A stretch of DNA of 60,548 nucleotides. Origin: an uncultured bacterium. Its GTDB lineage: Bacteria > Planctomycetota > Phycisphaerae > Phycisphaerales > SM1A02. Of this stretch, positions 28,335-35,713 are shown piece after piece (the first letter of the stretch is position 1; every line of letters starts with the position of its first letter). Under the pieces are notes generated by a model. The model did not search any database. It was not told the origin of the DNA and was given only the letters and a program-made list of their open reading frames with translations. The DNA lies in the NCBI GenBank assembly GCA_903898755.1, contig CAIUGT010000097.1:1-60548 (forward strand). The letters run 5' to 3'. The translations under genes and the position numbers were made by a program.

Positions 28335-31300
28335 GTGCCCGACGATATTCACGCCACGGAAAGGCCGCAGTTTGTTCACCTTCACTTGCATAGCGAGTAC
28401 AGCTTGCTTGATGGTGGCAATCGCATGGAGCGCTTGGTTGAGCGTGTGAAGGAGTTGGGAATGGACGCCGTGGCGTTGACCGATCACGGCAACTTGCATG
28501 GTGCCGTTGAATTTTACAACGCGGCCCGCGAAGTTGGCGTGAAACCAATTTTAGGAATAGAGGCATATGTCGCGCTGGGCGAGCGCGGTGATCGCACGCA
28601 CACCGGTGTGAAAGACGGTGGATTTCATCTTGTGTTGCTGGCGGAAAATTTGACGGGGTGGCGCAATTTGATGAAGTTAAGTTCGGATGCGTATCTGAAC
28701 GGGTTTTATTACAAGCCGCGCATGGACAAAAGCACGTTGGAGAAATGGGGCGAAGGCATCATCGCCATCAACGGCCACTTGGGTTCAAGCATCGCCTATC
28801 ACTTGAGTTTGTTCGCGCAGAATCAAGACGACAAACATTGGCAAGACGCGCGCGCCGAGGCGGTGTGGCACGCAAAAACATTTGGGAAGAATGAGCGCGG
28901 GGAGCCGCGTTTTTACATTGAATTGCAGCGCCACAATGAGGATCAGTGGCGTATTGATCCTCTGCTGCAGAAGTTGGCCAAAGAGTTGAAATTGCCTGTT
29001 GTGTGCGACAATGACGCGCATTTTTTGCGCCAAGAAGACCACGACACGCATGACACGCTGTGTTGCATCAGCATGGCCAAGAACAAGGACACGCCGGATC
29101 GCATGAAGTATCCGGAGCAGTTGTATGTGAAGAGTCCAGAGGAAATGGCCACGTTGTTTTCAGATGTTCCAGAGTCGCTGCAGAACGCGTGCGCCATTGC
29201 GGCGCGTTGCAATGTGGAGTTGCCACATGGCGAAAGTCATGCGCCGATTGTGCGCGTAAAAAAAAATAAACAGAAAAAGAGTTCCGCAACACTTGATCCA
29301 ACGGAAGTGTTCAAGGAATTTTGCTGCGCGTATGAATTGCAGCCGTTCGACGCCACCAACGCCTCCGATAAGGATCGCGCGGCGGCAAAGAAAGAGTGCG
29401 ACCAAGCGCTGTATGAATTGGCGGAGGCGGGCTTGGTATGGCGCTACGGTGCGGATGGCATCACCGAGACAATCCGCGCGCGCTTTGAGCGCGAGTTGAG
29501 CATTCTCGCCAACAAAAGTATCTCCGCGTATTTTCTGATTGTTTGGGACTTTGTGAATTGGGCTCGTCAGCAGGGAATTCCGGCCATTGCCAGAGGCAGC
29601 GGCGTGGGCACCATGGTGGGTTTTGTGCTGGGGCTTTCCAACGCGTGTCCCGAGCAATTTGGGCTTCTTTTTGAGCGTTTCACAGATCCAGATCGCAATG
29701 AATATCCCGACATTGACGTGGATATTTGCCAAGACGGCCGCGCCAAAGTGCTGGAGTATGTGCGCCAAAAATATGGACATGTGGCGCAGATCATCACCTT
29801 TGGAAGATTGAAGGCCAAGGCCGCTGTGAAAGATGTCGCGCGCGTGATGGGCTTGACCCCGACCGATGGGCAGCGGCTTTCCAATTTGGTCCCAGCGGAA
29901 TTGAACATCACCCTTGCGGAGGCGATTGAGCGCGAACCTGAATTACAAAATGCAATGAGGGCGGATCCGTTGATTGCGAAAGTGTTGGAACATGCGCAGG
30001 CGCTTGAAGGTCACGCGCGTAACGCCAGCATTCACGCCGCGGGTGTGGTTATTGCCACGCGGCCATTGGATGAGATTGTTCCGCTGTGCCGCGCGACAAG
30101 CGCGGGCGAAGAAGTGGTCACGCAATGGGACGGTCCAACATGCGAACAAGCCGGTTTGTTGAAAATGGATTTTCTGGGTTTGCGCACGCTGACCACCATT
30201 GAGCGTTGTCGCACCATGATTCGTAGTGGTTTGGATGAGAGCGCAATTTGGAGCGCGGTTGGCCGCACGGTGGGCGATGGCGGACCGCATCCGATTGATC
30301 TTGATCGCATTCCCACAAATGACCAGCGCGTGTTGTCACTGTTTCGACGCGGCGACACCATGGGTATTTTCCAGTTTGAATCTGGCGGAATGCGCAAGCT
30401 GTTGGTGGACATGCAGCCCGACCGTTTAGAGGATTTAATTGCGGCAAATGCCTTGTTTCGACCTGGTCCGATGGATCTGATTCCGGATTTCAACTCGCGC
30501 AAAAACAAGCGCCAGCCCGTGCCCAAGTTGCATGATGTGGTGGATCGATTGACCGCCGAAACCTACGGCATCATGGTGTATCAAGAGCAGGTCATGCAGG
30601 TGCTGCATCAGTTGGGCGGAATTCCGCTGCGCGCCGCGTACACCATTATCAAGGCGATCAGTAAAAAGAAAACCGATGTGATCGAATCCGCGCGCGCGGA
30701 ATTTGTCGCGGGCTCCGTCACGCGCGGAGTGGATGCGCAAGACGCCGCGAATTTGTTTGATTTGATTTTGCGGTTCGCCGGCTACGGTTTCAACAAGAGC
30801 CACTCAACGGGGTACGCCATTGTCGCGTATCAAACTGCGTATTTAAAAACGTTCTATCCCGCGTTCTACATGGCGGCCGTGCTGAGTTTGGAAAGTCAGG
30901 CGCGCAAATTGGAGGAGTGGGCTCTGTATTTGGAGGATTGCAAGAAATGTATTTGGAGCGATTCGACCAAAGCCAAGCCGCATGTTGGCGTGGAAGTTCG
31001 ACCGCCAGATATGAATTTGAGCGAAAGCGATTTCGCCGTTGTGTTTCCAGATGGAGAACCAGTCGACGCGTTGCATGGTCATGTGCGCTTTGGCTTGCAA
31101 GCCATTCAAGGCGCGGGCGAGGCCGCGGTGCGGGCCGCGGTGGAAGAACGCAAGAAAAACGGGCCATTTAAGGACTTTTTTGATTTCTGTGAGCGCGCCG
31201 ACACGCGCGCGATTTCCAAGGCGACATTGGAGGCCATGGTCAAAGGCGGCGCGTTTGATTCACTGCATGGCGTGCAGGCGCGCGCCGCGTTGGTGGCGTC

Positions 31301-32204
31301 CATTCCAGAAGCCATTCGCTCTGGGCAGGAGCGCGCAAAAGATAAACGCAGCGGTCAACTGAGCATGTTTGGCGCGTTTGATGAGGCGACACCCGACACC
31401 AAGAAAGAAGGCGCGTCGCCGTTGCTGCAAAATGTCGCGCCGTGGGATCGCGCCACAATGTTGGCCATGGAGAAAGAGGCGATTGGGTTCCACGTGAGTG
31501 GGCATCCAATGGATGATTTCAAAGATGTGGTTTCAACATTTTGTACGGCTGATAGTCGCGCGGTTGCGGAAATGTCGGGCGACACGCCGTTGGTTTTGGC
31601 CGGTGTTGTCAGTCGTCTGCGCGCCACGGTGAGTCAGAAGGGGCGCGATCCCGGTCGGCGCATGGCCATGTTGACTTTGTCGGATCGCTTCGGCCAAGTG
31701 GACGGAGTGATTTTTCCGGAGTCCTTCGCGAAATATGGCGAACTTTTGCAGGTCGATCGCATGGTGGTGGCGATTGGTCATTTGGACCAATCGCGCGCGG
31801 AACCAAGCATTATTATGGATCGCGTGATTCCAGTGGAGCGCGCGCAGGAATATTTAGCCACCAAGTTGGAAATTCATTTACGTGCGCAGAGCGGTCATAC
31901 CGACGCGCAATTGCGCGGCGTGTGGAACATGGTGGCTGGTGTGTTGCGGCAAGCCGCCGGCGGAATGCAGGCGCTTGATGGGCGACCAGTTGACACATGG
32001 TTGCGTGTGCAATTGGAAGATGGCCGCGAAGTGGTGATGATGGCGCGCGGTTTGCGCGTTGTACCTGATCACAATTTGCTGTCTCGCATTCGCGCAATGT
32101 TGGCGGACTTGGGCGAAGCAACAGTGCACGGCGGTTGGATTCCGCCAGGGAAAAAACCGCGCGCCTGGCAAGGCGCGTCGCGCAACTCTGAAGCTATGGC
32201 TTGA
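28335..32204 (+). CDS. dnaE: DNA polymerase III subunit alpha
   Basis: A 1289-residue replicative polymerase of the DnaE1 type. The N-terminal PHP domain starts with FVHLHLHSEYSLLDGGNRM and has DAVALTDHGNLHGAVEFY and GIEAYVA, so the metal-binding His/Asp residues lost in E. coli are kept here. The polymerase core has ARGSGVGTMVGFVLGL, the catalytic PDIDVDICQDGR (about 457-468), AHGRNAS-type AGVVIATRPL, MDFLGLRTLTTIERC and FRPGPMDLIP. The helix-hairpin-helix region (GYGFNKSHSTGYAIVAYQTAYLK) and an OB fold (PLVLAGVVSRLRATVSQKG) follow. The start is GTG, set by GAGGAG six bases upstream. Somewhat longer than E. coli DnaE (1160), partly through inserts in the palm region. Confidence 0.97.
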   Translation: MPDDIHATERPQFVHLHLHSEYSLLDGGNRMERLVERVKELGMDAVALTDHGNLHGAVEFYNAAREVGVKPILGIEAYVALGERGDRTHTGVKDGGFHLVLLAENLTGWRNLMKLSSDAYLNGFYYKPRMDKSTLEKWGEGIIAINGHLGSSIAYHLSLFAQNQDDKHWQDARAEAVWHAKTFGKNERGEPRFYIELQRHNEDQWRIDPLLQKLAKELKLPVVCDNDAHFLRQEDHDTHDTLCCISMAKNKDTPDRMKYPEQLYVKSPEEMATLFSDVPESLQNACAIAARCNVELPHGESHAPIVRVKKNKQKKSSATLDPTEVFKEFCCAYELQPFDATNASDKDRAAAKKECDQALYELAEAGLVWRYGADGITETIRARFERELSILANKSISAYFLIVWDFVNWARQQGIPAIARGSGVGTMVGFVLGLSNACPEQFGLLFERFTDPDRNEYPDIDVDICQDGRAKVLEYVRQKYGHVAQIITFGRLKAKAAVKDVARVMGLTPTDGQRLSNLVPAELNITLAEAIEREPELQNAMRADPLIAKVLEHAQALEGHARNASIHAAGVVIATRPLDEIVPLCRATSAGEEVVTQWDGPTCEQAGLLKMDFLGLRTLTTIERCRTMIRSGLDESAIWSAVGRTVGDGGPHPIDLDRIPTNDQRVLSLFRRGDTMGIFQFESGGMRKLLVDMQPDRLEDLIAANALFRPGPMDLIPDFNSRKNKRQPVPKLHDVVDRLTAETYGIMVYQEQVMQVLHQLGGIPLRAAYTIIKAISKKKTDVIESARAEFVAGSVTRGVDAQDAANLFDLILRFAGYGFNKSHSTGYAIVAYQTAYLKTFYPAFYMAAVLSLESQARKLEEWALYLEDCKKCIWSDSTKAKPHVGVEVRPPDMNLSESDFAVVFPDGEPVDALHGHVRFGLQAIQGAGEAAVRAAVEERKKNGPFKDFFDFCERADTRAISKATLEAMVKGGAFDSLHGVQARAALVASIPEAIRSGQERAKDKRSGQLSMFGAFDEATPDTKKEGASPLLQNVAPWDRATMLAMEKEAIGFHVSGHPMDDFKDVVSTFCTADSRAVAEMSGDTPLVLAGVVSRLRATVSQKGRDPGRRMAMLTLSDRFGQVDGVIFPESFAKYGELLQVDRMVVAIGHLDQSRAEPSIIMDRVIPVERAQEYLATKLEIHLRAQSGHTDAQLRGVWNMVAGVLRQAAGGMQALDGRPVDTWLRVQLEDGREVVMMARGLRVVPDHNLLSRIRAMLADLGEATVHGGWIPPGKKPRAWQGASRNSEAMA

Positions 32205-32302
32205 TGACGTTGTGTGGCACGCTGTAAGCGCACGTGAACATGCTCGAGCATCATTTCTATGGCCAGCGCAACTTCACAAATTTCGTTTGTGGTTGAACAC
32301 GC

Positions 32303-32923
32303 TCATGGACACAGTCGCTGGATATTCCACCCAGAGCCAGCGCGCGTGTACACAACTCGATCATGGGAGCGAAATTGATTTCCCTGCCACAATTCAATGC
32401 GTTCGAGCGCGACTCGATAGCCGCCCCAATGTGGCGGTCGAGGCACGATTTTTCCAGCAAATTTGGCTTCAATCGCGTCTTGCGCCTCTTGCATGGCGGC
32501 GCGATTTGCAATCGGCTGACTTTGCGCGCTGGCCCACGCGCTGATCTGGCTTTCACGCGGACGGGTCAGCCAATAGGCGTCGCTTTCCGCGTCGCTTGTG
32601 AAAGAGACAGCGCCTTCAATATTGATTTGCCGACCAATTGGATGTTCATCCCAATGAAAAAGAAGTGCCGCGCGCGCGTGCGCCGCAAGCGCGAGCGCCT
32701 TGCGGCTTTCGCGGTTGGTGTAGAAGACCGCGCCCCGATCGTCAAAGCCACGCAGTAGCACGGTGCGTGACGATGGATGGCCATCGGAACCCACGGTGGA
32801 AAGCGTCATGGAGTTTGGATTTGCCAGCGGAAGTTTTTTTGCTTGTTCAAACCAGTGCGCGCACGCCGCCACGGGATCTGCGGGTGGATGATCAAAATCA
32901 AATGTGTTGTTTGTCGCGTTCAT
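32303..32923 (-). CDS. pdxH: Pyridoxine/pyridoxamine 5'-phosphate oxidase
   Basis: A 206-residue FMN flavoprotein that makes pyridoxal 5'-phosphate, the cofactor of enzymes such as the aminotransferase encoded at 27309. It has NPNSMTLSTVGSDGHPSSRTVLLRGFDDRGAVFYTNRESRK (FMN/substrate binding), LLFHWDEHPIGRQINIEGAV, and the C-terminal PHWGGYRVALERIELWQG, all close to family signatures. The RLxP end reads RLCP. Length is usual (E. coli 218). It overlaps the stop of the NYN-domain gene as ATGA, so both are translated from one transcript. It converges with dnaE across 98 bases that hold a 12-bp palindrome (32240-32251) but no clear terminator. Confidence 0.95.
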   Translation of the reverse strand: MNATNNTFDFDHPPADPVAACAHWFEQAKKLPLANPNSMTLSTVGSDGHPSSRTVLLRGFDDRGAVFYTNRESRKALALAAHARAALLFHWDEHPIGRQINIEGAVSFTSDAESDAYWLTRPRESQISAWASAQSQPIANRAAMQEAQDAIEAKFAGKIVPRPPHWGGYRVALERIELWQGNQFRSHDRVVYTRAGSGWNIQRLCP

Positions 32924-33411
32924 TTTTTTCCTTTTGGTTTTTTCGCGCCGGTCAGTCCAAATGTTTCAAGCCATTTCTGAACACTCTCATCGTCCAACTT
33001 CACATTGCGATTGGGCGTTTGAGCAATTGGAGTTCGCCGCAAATCACTGACAAGATGTTCCAAGAATGTGGAGCTGGGAATTATTTTAGCGCCCTTGCGC
33101 ACGGCGGCGCGTTGCACGGCGCGATCGGATGAAACCACAATGTGTTGGCGTGGATGACTGGAACTTTCCAGCAGCGCGGCGATTCGGTCATCGGCTTTTT
33201 GCGAGCCTGTCCAAATCAATGTCACCAAACTGCCGCGTGAAAAACTTTGCCGCGAAGGCTTTTGCCCGTCGCAGACCAGGGACACTTTTTGACGGCGGTA
33301 ACGACTGCGCTCGATCCATCCCGCAAGGTCCGCGGGCTCTGGACCAGCCAATTCAGGCGGTAAAACACCTGTCACATGCAGCACATTCAGGGTGTCGACC
33401 AACAAGGGCAT
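32920..33411 (-). CDS. NYN (PIN-like) domain protein, YacP type
   Basis: A 163-residue protein that begins with LLVDTLNVLHVTG, the first strand of NYN/PIN ribonuclease folds with the conserved Asp and Asn. It continues with VSLVCDGQKPSR, LVTLIWTGSQKADDRIAALL (a second acidic site) and HIVVSSDRAVQRAAVRKGA (the third). This matches the YacP/Rae1-like group, in which B. subtilis Rae1 is a ribosome-dependent endoribonuclease. The C-terminus is basic (KKPKGKK). It heads a two-gene unit with pdxH and is divergent from rpsU. A role in RNA cleavage is likely by family. Confidence 0.82.
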   Translation of the reverse strand: MPLLVDTLNVLHVTGVLPPELAGPEPADLAGWIERSRYRRQKVSLVCDGQKPSRQSFSRGSLVTLIWTGSQKADDRIAALLESSSHPRQHIVVSSDRAVQRAAVRKGAKIIPSSTFLEHLVSDLRRTPIAQTPNRNVKLDDESVQKWLETFGLTGAKKPKGKK

Positions 33412-33439
33412 GGGTTCATTATGGCTGAAAAATCATAAG

Positions 33440-33475
33440 CATGACCGCTTGCGGCAACGGCATAAAACGGTCATG
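33440..33475 (+). promoter_or_regulatory. Hairpin in the rpsU upstream region
   Basis: CATGACCG (33440-33447) is repeated inverted as CGGTCATG (33468-33475) with a 20-base spacer, 44 bases ahead of the bS21 start. It could be an operator or part of the rpsU mRNA leader, as ribosomal protein genes often carry leader structures. Evidence is only the 8-bp dyad. Confidence 0.3.
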
Positions 33476-33519
33476 ATGTGCGGCTCTTTAACTTTAACCC
33501 ACAAAGGACGACTGAAACT

Positions 33520-33810
33520 ATGGCGATTCGTATCAAGGCTAGAGCTGGTGAATCCGCGGAACAACTTCTGCGACGTTTCAAAAAAATCTGCGAGAAGGAA
33601 GGCCTGACCAAAGAGGTCAAGAAGCGCCAATATTACGAGAAGCCTTCCGAGCGCAAGCGACGTGAAGTGCGTCGTCCTCCGCCGATTGAATTGGGTCGAC
33701 CTGGCGCAGCGACTGGCCGTGAAGGCAGCGCGGGCGTGAAGGCCGGAGCCAAGGGCAAGTCATCCAAGACCGCTGGTGGTCGTGGCATGTCACGAGGTCG
33801 CAGCGAGTGA
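33520..33810 (+). CDS. rpsU: Ribosomal protein bS21 with extended basic tail
   Basis: A 96-residue bS21. The core (residues 1-55) has ESAEQLLRRFKKICEKEGL and KRQYYEKPSERKRREVRR, which are typical for the family. A further 40 residues rich in Gly, Ala, Lys and Arg (GREGSAGVKAGAKGKSSK, GGRGMSRGRSE) exceed the usual 58-71 residues. bS21 binds the 30S platform near the anti-Shine-Dalgarno end of 16S rRNA and helps initiation. ATG 33520 has AAAGGA upstream. Its stop overlaps the GTG start of rsfS (GTGA), giving the order rpsU-rsfS-trmB, all translation-related. Confidence 0.93.
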   Translation: MAIRIKARAGESAEQLLRRFKKICEKEGLTKEVKKRQYYEKPSERKRREVRRPPPIELGRPGAATGREGSAGVKAGAKGKSSKTAGGRGMSRGRSE

Positions 33811-34583
33811 CAACAGAAGTTTCTTCCGCAAGCCTGACGCAGGCCGCGAAGAATAGTCCGCAACCCGTGAGTCTTTCACGGTCGCAGAGTCAAGGTGATC
33901 CGAAAGCCATTCGTGCTTTCGCGATTGAGCTGGCTCGTTTGTCCTCTGAGTTGAAATGCGAGCAAGTGGTGTTGATCGATGTGCGTGGGCGCAATCAACT
34001 GTGCGAGTATTTGGTGATTGTCAGTGGTACAAGCGATCGCCAAATGAAGGCGGTGTCCGATCAGTTGAAGGCCTACGGCGCGCAGCATGGATCGCCGCGT
34101 TGGAAGCGCGACCGCGACACAAATGGAACATGGATCGCCGCTGATTTTGTGGATGTGGTGGTTCATTTGTTTGAGCCTGGCCAGCGCGCTTGGTATGACC
34201 TTGAAGGAATGTGGGCAGATGCGCCGCGCGTGGAATGGCGACGCACTGTTCCCGCCAAGACCGTGCATGAAACGGTTCCGAGCGCCAAAATCACTGAGGC
34301 AAAGTCTCCGCTTGAAATGATCCCCGTTGTGGATGCATCACCCAAGAAGTCTGTGGTCAAGAAGAGTGTGGCTCAAAAGGCTTCAAGCAAGAAAGTTGCT
34401 GGCGTGAAAGTTTCGGGCAAGAAACCAGTTGCGAAGAAGCCAGCCGCGAAAAAATCTACAGCGAAGAAGTCCGCGACTGACAAAGTTGTGGGCAAGAAAA
34501 CTTCCGCCAAGAAGAGCGCGCCGGCAAAGTCCAAGCCTGAAAAGTCCAAGAAGAAGTCCGTCAAAAAATCTTCCCGTCGATAA
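33807..34583 (+). CDS. rsfS: Ribosomal silencing factor RsfS with histone H1-like tail
   Basis: A 258-residue protein starting with GTG 33807. Residues about 30-150 are RsfS: AFAIELARLSSELKCEQVVLIDVRG, then YLVIVSGTSDRQMKAVSDQL, GTWIAADFVDVVVHLFEPGQRAWYDLEGMW. Known RsfS binds uL14 and blocks joining of the subunits in starved cells. The remaining about 85 residues (175-258) are made of Lys/Ala/Ser repeats such as KKPVAKKPAAKKSTAKKS, as in the bacterial histone H1-like proteins. Usual RsfS is 105-130 residues, so the tail doubles its size. It is coupled to rpsU by overlap and trmB follows after 5 bases. Confidence 0.92.
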   Translation: MTTEVSSASLTQAAKNSPQPVSLSRSQSQGDPKAIRAFAIELARLSSELKCEQVVLIDVRGRNQLCEYLVIVSGTSDRQMKAVSDQLKAYGAQHGSPRWKRDRDTNGTWIAADFVDVVVHLFEPGQRAWYDLEGMWADAPRVEWRRTVPAKTVHETVPSAKITEAKSPLEMIPVVDASPKKSVVKKSVAQKASSKKVAGVKVSGKKPVAKKPAAKKSTAKKSATDKVVGKKTSAKKSAPAKSKPEKSKKKSVKKSSRR

Positions 34584-34588
34584 ACCGA

Positions 34589-35239
34589 TTGACCGAGCGA
34601 GCGCTTCCAGATTTGAGGCCATGGGGCTGGAATCAAAGGGATTTGCCAACTCCTGAGAGTGGCAAGATTGGTGCGGACTATTTTTTCAGCGGTCGTGATC
34701 CGTCGCGGCCTTATGAAATTGAAATTGGCTCGGGCAAGGGAACTTTTTTAGTTCAAGAAGCCACGCGTTGTCCTGAACGGGATTTTCTTGGCGTTGAGAA
34801 CGCCGGTGAATTTTTTCGCCACTCCACCGATCGTGTGAGTCGACATGCGTTGAAAAATGTCCGCATGCTGTATGCCAATGCGGTGGAGTTTGTCACGCAT
34901 TGGGTTCCCCACAACAGCGTCGCGATTATTCATTTGTACTTCAGCGATCCTTGGCCCAAGGCGCGCCATCACAAACGCCGAGTTTTGCAGCGAGCGACTT
35001 TGGAGCAATTTCACCGCGTGCTGCAAACTGCGGGCGAGGTGCGCTTGGTGACCGATCACGACGATTTATGGAAGTGGTACGAGGAGTTGATCGCCGCGTC
35101 GGATGATTTGTTTGCGCGCAAGGAATTCGCGCCGCCAGCCAGCGCGGGCGAAGGCGAAGTGGTGGGAACAAATTTTGAGCGCAAATATCGCCGCGAGGGA
35201 CGACCCTTTCATTCGGCCACTTTGATCAAGCGCGGTTGA
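34589..35239 (+). CDS. trmB: tRNA (guanine-N7-)-methyltransferase TrmB
   Basis: A 216-residue class I methyltransferase that makes m7G46 in tRNA. It has the SAM site EIEIGSGKGTFLVQEA, then FLGVENAGEFFRHSTDR, and the family signature IIHLYFSDPWPKARHHKRRV. It ends with TNFERKYRREGRPFHSATLIKR. Length is standard (E. coli 239). The start is probably the TTG at 34589, five bases after the rsfS stop; no closer ATG or GTG exists before the conserved region. Third gene of the rpsU-rsfS-trmB unit. Confidence 0.95.
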   Translation: MTERALPDLRPWGWNQRDLPTPESGKIGADYFFSGRDPSRPYEIEIGSGKGTFLVQEATRCPERDFLGVENAGEFFRHSTDRVSRHALKNVRMLYANAVEFVTHWVPHNSVAIIHLYFSDPWPKARHHKRRVLQRATLEQFHRVLQTAGEVRLVTDHDDLWKWYEELIAASDDLFARKEFAPPASAGEGEVVGTNFERKYRREGRPFHSATLIKRG

Positions 35240-35291
35240 ATTGCATGGTTGGGCAAAGCCGCACGCAAGCGCGTGATCGGTTCAACCGCGC
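35230..35291. repeat. 11-bp inverted repeat across the trmB stop codon
   Basis: GCGCGGTTGAA (35230-35240, covering the last codons and the stop) is repeated inverted as TTCAACCGCGC (35281-35291). The 40-base interval has its own CACGC / GCGTG stem. It stands between two convergent genes and may act as a bidirectional terminator, but there is no T-run. Confidence 0.45.
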
Positions 35292-35309
35292 ATGCACACG
35301 GTAGAGAAT

Positions 35310-35645
35310 TTAAGTCTTAGGAACGGGGCGTTTCCAGCCAGATTCCGGGTCGCGCTCAAGCGTGCGTTTGGCTTGCGTGGAGCATGGCCGACACACTCGC
35401 GCTGTTGTTCGATCAGCCGGAGATTGCGCGGGAGCGGGCGCGCACCATGCGGGTTCCTTGCGCGCTTCAAGACACATTGTGCAAAGGTCGGAGCACGTGG
35501 GTTCAACATTGTTGCTTTCAAACGCATGCAACGCCGTGGTCAAGCATTGTCCACACAGACAACTGCCTTGGTGGCCTTCCACAAATGGTTGCGCGACAGT
35601 CCATGATCGTCCGCAGAAATCACAGAGAAAATCTTCCGGTTCCAT
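35310..35645 (-). CDS. Small Cys-rich putative zinc-binding protein
   Basis: A 111-residue protein with four CxxC-type pairs: LCDFCGRSW near the start, CLCGQCL, CTMCLEA and CRPCSTQA. The pattern suggests two treble-clef or ClpX-type zinc fingers, with FVEGHQGSC between the first pairs. It reads like a conserved planctomycete protein; I do not know a function. ATG 35645 is chosen as the residue before the conserved EPEDFLCDFCG part; an in-frame ATG at 35675 adds ten. It is divergent from the histidine kinase gene (68 bases) and converges with trmB. Confidence 0.68.
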   Translation of the reverse strand: MEPEDFLCDFCGRSWTVAQPFVEGHQGSCLCGQCLTTALHAFESNNVEPTCSDLCTMCLEARKEPAWCAPAPAQSPADRTTARVCRPCSTQAKRTLERDPESGWKRPVPKT

Positions 35646-35713
35646 TTGGTCGCTATTTGATCCAGGTCGATGCATGATGACAGAATACGCACGCCCGCTA
35701 TGCTTCGTGCAAC

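Noticed and set aside
32240-32251. 12-bp palindrome ATGCTCGAGCAT between dnaE and pdxH as a terminator
   Set aside because: It has no loop, no extension and no T-run; single palindromes of this size occur by chance in 60 kb.
34373-34583. Tandem DNA repeat in the rsfS 3' end
   Set aside because: The repetition is at the amino acid level (Lys/Ala/Ser); the codons vary, so it is a coding low-complexity tail and not a DNA tandem repeat.
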